A stretch of 64,000 bases of DNA from Mycolicibacterium gadium (GTDB lineage Bacteria; Actinomycetota; Actinomycetes; Mycobacteriales; Mycobacteriaceae): positions 2,852,001 to 2,916,000 of the forward strand of contig NZ_AP022608.1 in assembly GCF_010728925.1 (NCBI RefSeq), read 5' to 3'. Positions 8,066-18,735 of the stretch are shown one piece after another; position 1 is the first letter of the stretch, and each line of letters starts with the position of its first letter. Under the pieces are notes generated by a model that did not search any database, was not told the DNA's origin, and saw nothing but the letters and a program-made list of their open reading frames with translations. A program made the position numbers and the translations under genes.

Positions 8066-9312
8066 CCGTTGTCGACATCATGAGCAGCACCGAAGCGGCG
8101 ATCGCGGTGGACGGCCGCTACGTCGCGCACAACTACTCGCCGCTGCCGGTGGTCGCCACCAGTGCCGACGGCGTCTGGGTGACCGATGTCGAGGGTCGTC
8201 GCTATCTCGATTGTCTGGCGGCGTACTCCGCCGTCAACTTCGGTCATCGCAATCCGGAGATCACCGCGGTGGCCCACGCACAGCTGGACAGCCTGACTCT
8301 GGTGAGCCGCGCGTTCCACTCCGACCGGCTCGGCCCGTTCTGCCAGTCGCTCGCCGAACTCTGCGGCAAGGAGATGGTCCTGCCGATGAACAGCGGCGCG
8401 GAAGCGGTGGAGAGCGGTATCAAGGTGGCGCGGAAGTGGGGCACCGACGTCAAAGGCGTGCCCGCGGGTCAGAGCAACATCGTGGTGGCGCACAACAACT
8501 TCCACGGCCGGACCACCACGATCATCAGTTTCTCCGACGACGAAACGGCTCGACGGGGTTTCGGGCCGTACACCCCCGGGTTCCGCTCGGTGGCGTTCGG
8601 TGACGCCGATGCACTGGCGGCCGCGATCGACGAGAACACCGTTGCCGTGCTGCTCGAGCCGATCCAAGGTGAGGCCGGGATCGTCGTTCCGCCCCGCGAT
8701 TTTCTGCCCCGGGTCCGGGCACTGTGCACCGAACGCAACGTGCTCATGATCGCCGACGAGATTCAGTCGGGGCTGGCGCGCACCGGTCGCACATTCGCAT
8801 GCGACCACTTCGGGGTGGTGCCCGACATCTATTTGCTCGGCAAAGCCCTGGGCGGCGGTGTGGTTCCGTTGTCCGCCGTGGTCGCCGACCGCGATGTGCT
8901 CGGGGTGCTGCACCCCGGCGAGCACGGCTCCACGTTCGGCGGCAATCCGCTTGCCGCGGCCATCGGGACGACGGTCGTGGCAATGTTGCGGCGAGGTGAA
9001 TTCCAGTCGCGCTCAGCAGAACTCGGAGAGCATCTGCATGCGCGGCTGCGCGCGCTCATCGGGTCCGGTGTGGTCGCGGTGCGTGGAATGGGGCTGTGGG
9101 CCGGCGTGGACATCGATCCGGCGCTCGGCACGGGAAAGCAGATCACCGTCAGGCTGGCCGAACGTGGTGTGCTGGTTAAGGACACGCACGGTTCGACGTT
9201 GCGCTTCGCACCACCGCTGGTGATCACCGCGGCGGAGATCGACTGGGCGATTGACCAATTCGCCGACGTTTTGGCCGACTCGGGTTCACACTTGTCCGGT
9301 ACTGCGTTATAG
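8062..9312 (+). CDS. rocD: Ornithine aminotransferase RocD
   Basis: PLP-dependent class III aminotransferase, 416 residues. It converts ornithine and 2-oxoglutarate to glutamate semialdehyde and glutamate. The PLP lysine is K261 in LLGKALGGGVVPL; EPIQGEAGI and ADEIQSGLARTG are typical of the family. The GTG at 8062 overlaps the upstream TGA and has GGAGGT 8 bases before it. The gene is a single intact frame, whereas the M. tuberculosis annotation splits it into rocD1 and rocD2. Confidence 0.94.
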   Translation: MTVVDIMSSTEAAIAVDGRYVAHNYSPLPVVATSADGVWVTDVEGRRYLDCLAAYSAVNFGHRNPEITAVAHAQLDSLTLVSRAFHSDRLGPFCQSLAELCGKEMVLPMNSGAEAVESGIKVARKWGTDVKGVPAGQSNIVVAHNNFHGRTTTIISFSDDETARRGFGPYTPGFRSVAFGDADALAAAIDENTVAVLLEPIQGEAGIVVPPRDFLPRVRALCTERNVLMIADEIQSGLARTGRTFACDHFGVVPDIYLLGKALGGGVVPLSAVVADRDVLGVLHPGEHGSTFGGNPLAAAIGTTVVAMLRRGEFQSRSAELGEHLHARLRALIGSGVVAVRGMGLWAGVDIDPALGTGKQITVRLAERGVLVKDTHGSTLRFAPPLVITAAEIDWAIDQFADVLADSGSHLSGTAL

Positions 9313-9327
9313 CTCATAGGAGGCACT

Positions 9328-10830
9328 ATGACCGCCCCATCGCCAAGCCTCTCCGCCCAGATGTTGCGGCGCCGACCGGTGATTGGTGCGCCGGTTGCAC
9401 ATGGCGCCTCCGACCACCTCAAACGAAGTATCGGCGTTTTTCAGCTGACGATGTTCGGCGTCGGCGCGACCGTCGGCACCGGAATCTTCATCGTGCTCCA
9501 GGAGGCGGTGCCAAAGGCCGGTCCCGCGGTGCTGATCTCGTTCGTGATCGCGGGCATCGCCGCGGGCCTATCGGCTATCTGCTACGCGGAGATGGCGTCC
9601 GCCGTGCCGGTTTCCGGATCAACCTATTCGTACGCCTACACGACGATGGGCGAATTCGTCGCGATGGGCGTGGCCGCATGCCTGCTTCTCGAATACGGCG
9701 TCTCGATGTCGGCGACGGCTGTCGGATGGAGCGGTTATCTGAACAAGCTGCTGGACAACTTGTTCGGATTCACTCTGCCGCAGTCGCTGAGCGCTTCGCC
9801 GTTCGCTGAGACACCGGGCATCGTCAACCTTCCCGCCATGCTCTTGATCGTCATGTGTGCGCTGCTGCTGATCCGCGGTGCCAGCGAGTCCGCCACGGTC
9901 AACACCGTCATGGTGATCATCAAGTTGGGTGTGCTGGCGCTGTTCGTCGCAGTCGCTTTCACCGCGTTCACCACCGACCACTTCGCCGGATTCTGGAAGG
10001 CCGGCTTTGCCGGAATTACCGCGGGTGCGGCCACCATCTTCTTCACCTTCATCGGACTCGATGCGGTTTCCACTGCCGGCGATGAGGTCAAGAATCCACA
10101 GAAGACCATGCCGCGCGCGATCATCGCCGCGTTGATCGCGGTCACCACCATTTACATCCTGGTGGCGTTCGCCGGCTTGGGCACTCAGGACGCCGAAGCA
10201 TTCGGATCCGAAGAACAGTCCGAGGCAGGGCTTTCGGTCATCCTCGAGAATGTTCTCGGGGGCGCGACCTGGGCCAGCACGATCCTCGCCCTCGGTGCGG
10301 TGATCTCGATCTTCTCGGTGACACTCGTGGTGATGTACGGGCAGACCCGCATCCTGTTCGCCATGGGCCGCGACGGGTTGCTTCCATCGATGTTCGCCAA
10401 GGTCAACCCTAAAAGCATGACACCGGTGAACAACACCATCGTCGTGGCCGTCATCACGGGGCTGCTGGCGGGCTTCGTCCCCATCGACTACCTGTGGGAC
10501 CTGGTGTCGATCGGCACCCTCGTCGCCTTCATCACGGTCTCGGTCGGCGTGATCATCCTGCGACGCCGCGAACCGGACCTGCCGCGTGGCTTCAAGGTTC
10601 CCGGCTATCCCGTTACGCCCATCCTGTCCATCGCCGCCTGCGTATGGATCCTGTACGGCCTGCCCCCGAACACCTGGCTGTGGTTCGGCGCCTGGGTGGC
10701 AGCGGTTCTGGGCTTCTACTTCCTGTGGAGTCGCCGTCACAGCGCGCTGAACGACGGCGGTGACGGTCTCATCCCCGCCGCCGCGGCGCAGGAGGACGAG
10801 GTGTTACTTCCGCCGAAGGATCCTCAGTGA
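9328..10830 (+). CDS. rocE: APC-family amino-acid permease (RocE-like)
   Basis: A 500-residue integral membrane transporter with about 12 membrane segments. The family N-terminal signature is FGVGATVGTGIFIVLQEAVP, followed by the transport-core segment EMASAVPVSGSTYSYAYTTMG. It likely imports arginine or ornithine for the DDAH-rocD enzymes in whose operon it sits. AGGAGG lies shortly before the ATG. Its stop overlaps the next GTG. Substrate choice comes from the neighbours only. Confidence 0.85.
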   Translation: MTAPSPSLSAQMLRRRPVIGAPVAHGASDHLKRSIGVFQLTMFGVGATVGTGIFIVLQEAVPKAGPAVLISFVIAGIAAGLSAICYAEMASAVPVSGSTYSYAYTTMGEFVAMGVAACLLLEYGVSMSATAVGWSGYLNKLLDNLFGFTLPQSLSASPFAETPGIVNLPAMLLIVMCALLLIRGASESATVNTVMVIIKLGVLALFVAVAFTAFTTDHFAGFWKAGFAGITAGAATIFFTFIGLDAVSTAGDEVKNPQKTMPRAIIAALIAVTTIYILVAFAGLGTQDAEAFGSEEQSEAGLSVILENVLGGATWASTILALGAVISIFSVTLVVMYGQTRILFAMGRDGLLPSMFAKVNPKSMTPVNNTIVVAVITGLLAGFVPIDYLWDLVSIGTLVAFITVSVGVIILRRREPDLPRGFKVPGYPVTPILSIAACVWILYGLPPNTWLWFGAWVAAVLGFYFLWSRRHSALNDGGDGLIPAAAAQEDEVLLPPKDPQ

Positions 10831-11708
10831 GCGTCGCAGTCGGCTATCTGGCCGGCAAGAGCGGCCGGTCGCCGCTCTACCTTGCGACGGAAGCCGCGAG
10901 GACGCTGCGGACGTCGCTGACCGTGGTGACCGTGGTACCACGGCCGTGGATGACGCCCTCGATAGCCCGCATCGATGCCGAATACGCCCAGTACGCCGAC
11001 CAGCTTGCCGCCGACTCGGCGAAAGAGGCGCAGGAGTGCCTGACGTCGATCGGCACCGGCATCAAGGTGGACTTCCACAAGGTCGCACACCGGTCGGCTT
11101 CCGGTGGGCTACTCGAAGCCGTCGACGAGCTCAAATCCGAAGCGCTGGTGCTGGGTTCGGCGGCCGACGGAAAGCTCGGGCAGGTCGTCATCGGTTCGAC
11201 TGCGGATCGGTTGCTGCACTCGTCATCGGTGCCGCTGTCCATCAGCCCGCGAGGCTACCGCGGCACGAAGGCCGGCGGATTGACCCGCATCACGTGCGCC
11301 TATCCGGGCACACCGGAGTGTGTGTTCGTGGTCGAACGCGTTGCGGCGCTTGCTCAACGACTGGGCGTCCCGATGCGGGTCATCACCTTCGCCGTCAGGG
11401 GTCGCACCATGTACCCGCCCGAGGTGGGGTTGCACGCCGAGGACTCGTTACTCGAAGCATGGGCAGCTCAGGCCCGAGAAACGTTGGCCGAGTTGAAATC
11501 CAAGGGCGTGGTCGGCGATGACGTCGAGCTGCAAGTCGCCACCGGCAACGGCTGGGATCAGGCGATCGACGCCGTCGATTGGCAAGACGGCGACCTGCTC
11601 GCCATCGGCACGAAACCGTCGGGCGGAATCGCCCGGGTGTTTCTCGGCTCCCGTGGGTCAAAGATCCTGCGGCACAGCCCGGTACCGGTCCTGGTACTGC
11701 CGGGCTAG
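10827..11708 (+). CDS. Tandem universal stress protein (two UspA domains)
   Basis: A 293-residue cytoplasmic protein made of two UspA domains, about 1-140 and 150-293. Each ends in the ATP-binding signature: GSAADGKLGQVVIGSTADRL in the first, IGTKPSGGIARVFLGSRGSK in the second. The GTGA overlap with the permease places it last in the arginine-catabolism operon, as Rv2319c is next to rocE in M. tuberculosis. Its role in this pathway is not established. Confidence 0.9.
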   Translation: MSVAVGYLAGKSGRSPLYLATEAARTLRTSLTVVTVVPRPWMTPSIARIDAEYAQYADQLAADSAKEAQECLTSIGTGIKVDFHKVAHRSASGGLLEAVDELKSEALVLGSAADGKLGQVVIGSTADRLLHSSSVPLSISPRGYRGTKAGGLTRITCAYPGTPECVFVVERVAALAQRLGVPMRVITFAVRGRTMYPPEVGLHAEDSLLEAWAAQARETLAELKSKGVVGDDVELQVATGNGWDQAIDAVDWQDGDLLAIGTKPSGGIARVFLGSRGSKILRHSPVPVLVLPG

Positions 11709-11723
11709 CACTTACCTACTCGG

Positions 11724-11781
11724 CGAGCAGACGCGAAACTGCCCTAAATCATCCAAAAAAGGACGCTTTTGCGTCTGCTCG
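11724..11781. repeat. AGACGC hairpin repeat, copy 1 (convergent terminator)
   Basis: The outer arms CGAGCAGACGC (11724-11734) and GCGTCTGCTCG (11771-11781) are perfect 11-base complements. The inside (gaaactgccctaaat.. to ..cttttg) pairs poorly here. It lies between the convergent stress-protein and SDR genes, 12 bases past the SDR stop. Member of a four-copy family (others at 19755, 35881 and 36896). Confidence 0.75.
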
Positions 11782-11793
11782 CGGGAGAAAAAA

Positions 11794-12714
<921 letters not shown>

Positions 12715-13959
12715 TCAGTCGAGGCCGTCGCGGATGATCGGACAGGTCATACAGTGCCCGCCGCCGCGGCCGCGGCCCAGCTCGGCGCCGACGATGGTGA
12801 TCACCTCGATACCCGCCCTGCGCAGCAGGGTGTTGGTGTGGGTGTTGCGGTCGTAGGCGAACACCACGCCCGGCTCGACGGCTACCAGGTTGTTGCCACT
12901 GTCCCACTGCTGGCGTTCCGAGTCATACTTGGTGCCACCGGTTTCCACGACCCGCAGGGCGTCCAGTCCCAGCGCGGCGGCCACCACTTCGACGAAGGGT
13001 TTCGTCGCCTCCTCCACCTCCACACCCGGGTCGGCATCGCTGGGATGCAAGATGAACGTCTGGATCGAATCGACGATGTCGGGATACAGGGTCACGACAT
13101 CGCGGTCGGCGAAAGTGAACACCGTGTCCAGGTGCATGGCCGCGCGTAGCTTCGGCATTCCGGCGACGATCACCTTGGTCGCCGCCTTCTCGGCGAACAG
13201 CTTGGCGGCCACCTGCGTGATCGCCTGACGTGAGGTGCGTTCGCTCATCCCGATGATGACGACACCGTTGCCGGGCACCAGGACGTCGCCACCCTCGATC
13301 GTCGACATCCCCCACGACTCCTCCGGATCGCCCCACCACACCGTCGAGCCGACGAAGTCGGGATGGAACTCGTAAATGGCCTTCATCAACAATGTTTCGT
13401 CGTGTCGCGCGGGCCAGAAGAGCGGATTGAGCGTCAGGCCGTGATAGATCCAGCAGGTCGTGTCGCGGGTGTAGAGCGTGTTCGGCAGTGGCGGCATCAG
13501 GTACTCGGTGACGCCGGTCGCCTCACGGGCCAGGGAACGGTACCCGGACTGGATCTCAGACGGCAGGTCTCGGGTCGACATGCCGCCGATCAACAACTCC
13601 GTCAGTCGCTGGGGTATCAGCGAATTCAGGAAGCCACGCGTGTCGTCGACGAGCCCCAGGCCGACTTCGTTCGGCACGATCTTGCGGTCCAGCAGCCAGT
13701 CTTTGGCTTCGGGGATTTCCATCGTCTCGGCCAGGAGGTCGTGCAGTTCGACCACCTCGACATCGCGGTCGCGCATTTTGTCGATGAAGTCGAAGTGGTC
13801 GCGACGAGCGTTCTGCACCCACAGCACGTCGTCGAACAGCAAGTCATCGCAGTTGGTCGGCGTGAGTCGCTCGTGAGCCAGACCCGGCGAGCACACCAGC
13901 ACCTTGCGCAGCTTGCCGACCTCGGAGTGAACGCCGTAGTTCGCAGAAGGATTCGTCAC
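12715..13959 (-). CDS. arcA: Arginine deiminase ArcA
   Basis: Converts arginine to citrulline and ammonia. It is 414 residues from the GTG at 13959, which has AGAGGAA 5 bases upstream. The catalytic set is complete: D166 in YTRDTTCW, E222 and D225 in IEGGD, H276 in [10 protein letters not shown] and C403 in GGHCMTCP. An open frame continues about 62 codons upstream but is not family-like. It lies 26 bases downstream of the antiporter gene in one operon. No arcB (ornithine carbamoyltransferase) or arcC (carbamate kinase) is adjacent. Confidence 0.95.
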   Translation of the reverse strand: MTNPSANYGVHSEVGKLRKVLVCSPGLAHERLTPTNCDDLLFDDVLWVQNARRDHFDFIDKMRDRDVEVVELHDLLAETMEIPEAKDWLLDRKIVPNEVGLGLVDDTRGFLNSLIPQRLTELLIGGMSTRDLPSEIQSGYRSLAREATGVTEYLMPPLPNTLYTRDTTCWIYHGLTLNPLFWPARHDETLLMKAIYEFHPDFVGSTVWWGDPEESWGMSTIEGGDVLVPGNGVVIIGMSERTSRQAITQVAAKLFAEKAATKVIVAGMPKLRAAMHLDTVFTFADRDVVTLYPDIVDSIQTFILHPSDADPGVEVEEATKPFVEVVAAALGLDALRVVETGGTKYDSERQQWDSGNNLVAVEPGVVFAYDRNTHTNTLLRRAGIEVITIVGAELGRGRGGGHCMTCPIIRDGLD

Positions 13960-13985
13960 TTCAGTTCCTCTCAAACGTCTGCCCG

Positions 13986-15434
13986 CTAGATTTCGATCGC
14001 TCCAGTTGCCAAGGACACCACAGCTGCGATGGCGCCGAGGAGAATCACCCCGAACAGGACCGCCTCGGCAGGCCGGAAAACGCGAAGACCGCGTTCGCGT
14101 CGTGCTTTGAAGTAGAGCGCCGCCGCCGGCGCGTACAGGATGCATGACAGCAGGAGCTTGTCGACGCCTGCCGCATAGACCAGGAACAGGGTGTAGACCG
14201 TCGCCAGGCCGGCGATCACCATGTCCGGCACCAGCGATTTGCCGTCCCCGTACGTCTCACGGGTGGCCGTCAGCTTCAGCGCGTAGGCCGCCGCGAGTAG
14301 GTAGGGAATCAGGGATAGCGCGGCAGTCAGATCCAGCATGAAATCGAGTGCGTCGGCGGCGAATAGCAGTGCCACCAGAAGCAGGGAGATCAATCCGGCG
14401 GCCATGATCAGTGCGGTGACGGGTGCGCCGTGGCTGTTGGTGCGCGCCAGGAACTTCGGCATGTCCTCGGACTTGGCGGGAATGTAGAGGACTTCCGCAG
14501 CCATCAATGTCCACGCCAGATACGCGCCCAGTACCGAGATGATCACACCGACGCGGATGAAGATTGATCCCCAGTGTCCGACAACCGATTCCAGCACTGC
14601 GGCCATGGACGGCTGAGTCACACCGGCGAGCTCGTCCTGGGGCATCACACCGTAGGAGACCAGCGTGACCAAGGCGAAAACGCTCAGCACACCGAGGAAG
14701 CCGACGACCGTGGCGCGGCCCACATCCTCGCGTTTGCGCGCCATCCGCGAATAGACGCTTGCGCCCTCGATTCCCAGGAACACGAACACGGTGATCAGCA
14801 TGGTCCCGGTGGCTTGGTCCCAGATCGCCGAGAACGAATATCCTTCTGCACCACCCCAGAAATTGTCGGCGAACACATCAGCCTGAAACGCGATACCCAC
14901 GATCACGATGAACATCAGGATCGGCACCACCTTGGCGATGGTCACGATGTAGTTGATGACGGCCGCATCCTTGACTCCGCGCATCACCAAGGCCGCGAAC
15001 AGCCAGACACAGATCGCGGACACCACGACGGCGAGCACCGTGTCCCCCGCGCCGAACGCGGGTACCAACGCGCTCAACGTCGCCGTGATCAGCACCCAGT
15101 ACGACGTGTTGCCCGCGCAGGCCGATGCCCAGTAGCCAATGGCCGAGTTGAATCCGACGTAGTCGCCGAAACCTGCCTTGGCGTAGGCGAAGATGCCTGC
15201 ATCGAGGTCCGGCTTGCGCATCGCGAGGCGCTGAAACACGAACGCCAGCATCAGCATTCCGAAGCCGGCGATCGTCCACGCGATGAGGGCCCCGAGCACT
15301 CCGGTCTCGGTGCCGAACCGGCGTGGCAGCAGGAAGACCCCGGCCCCGATCATCGAGCCGACCACCATCGCGGTCAGCGTCGGGAGGCTGACCTTCGGAT
15401 CTCTTTTCGGTGTGGCCGTCTCGATATCGGTCAT
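13986..15434 (-). CDS. arcD: Basic amino-acid antiporter (arginine/ornithine exchanger type)
   Basis: A 482-residue APC-family membrane protein with about 12 membrane segments and the family start [19 protein letters not shown]. It directly precedes arcA, the usual arrangement of the arginine/ornithine (or arginine/citrulline) exchanger of the deiminase pathway. AGGAG lies 9 bases before the ATG. The substrate is assigned by context and general similarity. Confidence 0.82.
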   Translation of the reverse strand: MTDIETATPKRDPKVSLPTLTAMVVGSMIGAGVFLLPRRFGTETGVLGALIAWTIAGFGMLMLAFVFQRLAMRKPDLDAGIFAYAKAGFGDYVGFNSAIGYWASACAGNTSYWVLITATLSALVPAFGAGDTVLAVVVSAICVWLFAALVMRGVKDAAVINYIVTIAKVVPILMFIVIVGIAFQADVFADNFWGGAEGYSFSAIWDQATGTMLITVFVFLGIEGASVYSRMARKREDVGRATVVGFLGVLSVFALVTLVSYGVMPQDELAGVTQPSMAAVLESVVGHWGSIFIRVGVIISVLGAYLAWTLMAAEVLYIPAKSEDMPKFLARTNSHGAPVTALIMAAGLISLLLVALLFAADALDFMLDLTAALSLIPYLLAAAYALKLTATRETYGDGKSLVPDMVIAGLATVYTLFLVYAAGVDKLLLSCILYAPAAALYFKARRERGLRVFRPAEAVLFGVILLGAIAAVVSLATGAIEI

Positions 15435-15457
15435 CGCGATCCACTCCTGAGCGTTGA

Positions 15458-16297
15458 CTACAAGTCAGCTAAGATCTGTTGACGCATGGCCGTGTATTCG
15501 TCGTCTGAGATCGCACCGGTGGCGCGCAGGGTCTCCAGCTCCTGCAGACGCTGCGCAGTCGACGGTTCGGCTGGCGCGGACGCGAACTGGGCCGCCGAGG
15601 GCGCTGCCGCCTGCGCCGGAGCGGCGGGCGCTTGTGCTGCCGCAGCCCGCCGCACGACTGCCTGCACCTGTTGGCGGGCGGCCGGATTGGCACGCAGATC
15701 GATCATGTTGTTCAGGCCGATGTTGTTGGCCTTGAGGATTTGCAGGATCTCCATCAGCGGCCCGACCTGTCCGGACAGATCGTAGGTCCTGTTGTCCTCG
15801 GCGATGGTGAAGGTCGCAGGCATCATGCCGCTTACCAAACTGCTTCTTTCCCAGTCGATTTGATATTCGTTCGTGGTGGGGTCGACCAGTGCGACGAGCT
15901 TGCGGCTGGTGATCATCGGCAGTCGCGAAATCGACGCGATCACCCGATCCTGGCTGGCGAACGGCGCGATACCTGGCCCGGAGATCTGCAGATCGATCTT
16001 CACGAGGGGCTGCTCGTTGATCCGCGTCCCGGTTTCGTGAATCCCGACGACCTGCGCCAGCGCCAGCACACCGGCCTGTTCCAGGGCCTGCGTCTTGGCG
16101 GCCCTGTTGGCGCCCATGCTGGTGATACCCAGGGCGATCAGCACGTCGAGGACGGTGATCGCCAGACCCGCCCAGAACATCCATTTCATGATCGGTTGCG
16201 CCCCAGACGCGAAGTAGATCGCCAGGAAGATGGGGCCGACGATGCCGCACAACAGCACAAACGCCTGAATCTTGACGTACCGCCAGAAAGTGGACAT
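15458..16297 (-). CDS. Membrane protein with C-terminal SHOCT domain
   Basis: A 279-residue protein. Two membrane segments lie at the N-terminus (about 10-30 and 38-60). A soluble middle with QISGPGIAPFASQDRVI follows, then an Ala/Pro linker and a C-terminal SHOCT motif (LQELETLRATGAISDDEYTAMRQ). SHOCT is a short oligomerisation motif. It stands 23 bases upstream of arcD and may head that operon, so a role in transport or membrane stress is conceivable but unproven. It is divergent from the MFS gene. Confidence 0.8.
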   Translation of the reverse strand: MSTFWRYVKIQAFVLLCGIVGPIFLAIYFASGAQPIMKWMFWAGLAITVLDVLIALGITSMGANRAAKTQALEQAGVLALAQVVGIHETGTRINEQPLVKIDLQISGPGIAPFASQDRVIASISRLPMITSRKLVALVDPTTNEYQIDWERSSLVSGMMPATFTIAEDNRTYDLSGQVGPLMEILQILKANNIGLNNMIDLRANPAARQQVQAVVRRAAAAQAPAAPAQAAAPSAAQFASAPAEPSTAQRLQELETLRATGAISDDEYTAMRQQILADL

Positions 16298-16370
16298 AAG
16301 GCCAAGCTCCTATGGAAAGTGGTCGTCGCCTCGCGTGTCAGATTAGCCCGAATTCTGCAGTTATGAGTCG

Positions 16371-16383
16371 TATCGTCGGGCGG
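16371..16383 (+). promoter_or_regulatory. Leaderless -10 box of the MFS gene
   Basis: TATCGT (16371-16376) places the start site on the G of the GTG at 16383. No ribosome site precedes the GTG and no good -35 is visible. Candidate leaderless GTG-start transcript. Confidence 0.45.
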
Positions 16384-17774
16384 TGGTCGCGGGGTCAGAG
16401 TCGACGAAACCTGTGAAGGCCCGGTGGGTCCTGGCGGCCGTCTCGATGGCATTGTTCTGCGTGCAAATCGACTACTTCGCGGCCAATCTCGCGCTGCCGC
16501 GGATGGCATCCGATCTCAACAGCACACCGTCGGACCTGCAATGGGTGATCAGCGTCTACATGCTCACGTTGGGCGCCTTCATGGTTCCGGCGGGGCGGAT
16601 CGGTGACATCTTCGGGCGCCGCAAGGCCTTGATGGCCGGCATCGCTTTGTTCGGTCTGGCGTCGGCCCTGTGCGCGGTCGCCCCGTCCGTGCCGCTGATC
16701 GTGGCCTTCCGCGCGCTGCAGGGACTCGGTGCCGCGCTGATCTTCCCGGTTTCGGTGAGCGTGCTCACGAATGCCTTTCCCGCGGTCAAGGCCAGCCATG
16801 CCATCGGGTTGGCTTACGGCATAGCGGGTTTGGGCAACGCCGCGGGCCCGCTGATCGGCGGCCTGCTGACCGACACCGCTGGCTGGCGGTGGATCTTCTG
16901 GCTCAACGTTCCACTGACGTTGGTCTCACTCGCGCTCGGCGCGTGGAGCATCGGCGAGTCCTCGGATGAGACTGCCCCGCATCGTCTCGACATCATGGGG
17001 CTGGCGCTGATCACCGCCGGAATCGGCTTGTTCACGTTGACATTTGACCGAGCGCCGCACTGGGGGTGGGTCTCGGTGCCCACCGTCGTCGCATTTGCGG
17101 GGTCGCTGGCCGCGCTCTCGCTCTTCGTCGTCGTCGAGAACCGGGTGCCGTGGCCGTTGGTCAATCTGTCGCTGATGCGCAACGCCCGCTTCGCGGTGCT
17201 CGTGATCGCCGGCGCCACCGCGAACATCGCCTACGCGGTGGCGATCTTCCTGTCGACGCTGAACCTGCAGCAGATACGGGCGCTGGACCCCCTGATGGCA
17301 GGTCTCGTCTTCCTCGGCCCTTCGGCCGGCGCCGCGCTGGGCGGCGTGCTGTCGGGACGCCTCGCCGCCAACCGGCCGCCATTGCTCGTGATGGGGGTGA
17401 CCAGTGGAGGGGCGGCAATCTCGCTGGCCGCCCTGGCGGCGTCGGGCGAATGGATCGTCTATCTGCCCGCGTTGTCGGCGTGCGGGTTCACGTTGGGTTT
17501 GGTGTACGCGTTCACCACCATCGCCACCCAGGCCGTCGTACGCCCCGAACGGGCCGGCGAGGCGGCGGGCGTGACGCTGACGGTGTTGGTGACACTCGCC
17601 GGAGTCGGTGTCGCGGTGTCGGGAACGGTGCTGGAGATGCTCGAGCGCGGCGGTCAGTCGACGGCGAGCGCGATCGACACGATCCTCGGGGTGCTGGCGG
17701 CACTGCTGGTGATCGCCAGTGCGCTGGTCCTGTGGATCGCGCGCACGCCTACCGGGTCGGTGCGCTCGCGCTGA
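16383..17774 (+). CDS. MFS multidrug-type exporter (DHA2-like)
   Basis: A 463-residue major facilitator with about 14 membrane segments. Motif A between helices 2 and 3 is GRIGDIFGRRKALMAG, and a motif-C-like AGLGNAAGPLIGGLL follows. The layout is that of proton-driven drug exporters. It runs 26 bases into the convergent cutinase gene. It starts at GTG; an upstream ATG at 16363 is out of frame. The substrate is unknown. Confidence 0.85.
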   Translation: MVAGSESTKPVKARWVLAAVSMALFCVQIDYFAANLALPRMASDLNSTPSDLQWVISVYMLTLGAFMVPAGRIGDIFGRRKALMAGIALFGLASALCAVAPSVPLIVAFRALQGLGAALIFPVSVSVLTNAFPAVKASHAIGLAYGIAGLGNAAGPLIGGLLTDTAGWRWIFWLNVPLTLVSLALGAWSIGESSDETAPHRLDIMGLALITAGIGLFTLTFDRAPHWGWVSVPTVVAFAGSLAALSLFVVVENRVPWPLVNLSLMRNARFAVLVIAGATANIAYAVAIFLSTLNLQQIRALDPLMAGLVFLGPSAGAALGGVLSGRLAANRPPLLVMGVTSGGAAISLAALAASGEWIVYLPALSACGFTLGLVYAFTTIATQAVVRPERAGEAAGVTLTVLVTLAGVGVAVSGTVLEMLERGGQSTASAIDTILGVLAALLVIASALVLWIARTPTGSVRSR

Positions 17775-18612
17775 GCGGGACGATCGGCTGGGCCTCGGGC
17801 GCCTGGGCGTCGGGACCGCCGAGCAGGAAGTACAGCGGCGCCGTCCAGTCCAGGCCCGTCGTCGAGGCGTAACTGGTGTGAATCGCCACGCCCCGTGCGT
17901 ATGACACCGAGGATTCTTCATCGTCGGGGTTGTAATCGCAGACGGCATCGCCGAGATCACAAACACTGATCGTGCGCGCGCCGATGGCCGGCGACATCGG
18001 GCCGGGTGCATGCGCCAGGATCGGCCAATCCTGCGCGGCCCCCTTGCCGCGCTCGGGAATGCCACTGGCCGTCCCCAGGTTCAGGGTCGGATCCTCGGGC
18101 AGGCGGTCACCGTCGGCGACCAGCAGCACCGCGGCGAGATTAGGGCTGGCTTCGAGCGCCTGCAGATTGCGGTGCACGACCATCGCGCCCTGCGAATAAC
18201 CGGCGAGCACCACCTTGGTTGCCGGACAGCGCTGGACAAACCCCTCGTATTGCTTTCCCAGCGCCGCCGCTCCGGCATCCACACTTCCGATGAAACCCAG
18301 CCACTCACCGACACCGCCGTCTTCACCCGGCGCCTCGACGGCGGGGTACTCGACTGCTTCGGCGGTCATGGTGCGACCGTCCTCCTGCACCTGGGCGGAC
18401 AACTCCTGCAGGGACTGGTAGACCACGCGGCCCATTCCGTCGTTCTGCGCCACCTCGGCGGGCGTGCGCTCGCCGGAGCCTGCGGCGCCGATCCAGTGCA
18501 CATCGGGGCAGGCGCTCTGCGCTGCCGCGGTACCTGAGGACAGACCGACGAGTGCGGCACCGGCGAAGGCGGCACACGCGAGTGTGGCGACGCGACGGAA
18601 CATGAAATCCAT
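17749..18612 (-). CDS. Secreted cutinase-like esterase
   Basis: A 287-residue serine esterase of the cutinase family. It has a signal peptide (RRVATLACAAFAGAALVGLS, cleavage near AAAQS). The nucleophile motif is GYSQG, the Asp is in CDLGDAVCD with paired cysteines, and the His is in AIHTSY. Mycobacterial relatives act on esters or phospholipids outside the cell. The start at 18612 follows AAGAAGG closely; 18603 (MFRRVATL) is an alternative with better spacing. The 3' end overlaps the convergent MFS gene by 26 bases. Confidence 0.88.
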   Translation of the reverse strand: MDFMFRRVATLACAAFAGAALVGLSSGTAAAQSACPDVHWIGAAGSGERTPAEVAQNDGMGRVVYQSLQELSAQVQEDGRTMTAEAVEYPAVEAPGEDGGVGEWLGFIGSVDAGAAALGKQYEGFVQRCPATKVVLAGYSQGAMVVHRNLQALEASPNLAAVLLVADGDRLPEDPTLNLGTASGIPERGKGAAQDWPILAHAPGPMSPAIGARTISVCDLGDAVCDYNPDDEESSVSYARGVAIHTSYASTTGLDWTAPLYFLLGGPDAQAPEAQPIVPLSASAPTR

Positions 18613-18735
18613 ACCCTTCTTGAGCCCCGACCAGGGCATACGCGAAGTACATCGGCCCCGCGGCCGCGCGTGTTACACCCGGGGTCCGAGTGGCATACCT
18701 CACAGCGCCGGATTAATGTCGCCGAGGTGGCCACG

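Noticed and set aside
18727..18735. GTG as the main start of the alcohol dehydrogenase
   Set aside because: Possible through a leaderless mRNA, but the ATG at 18736 has a ribosome site and matches the usual first residues of the family. Kept as an alternative.
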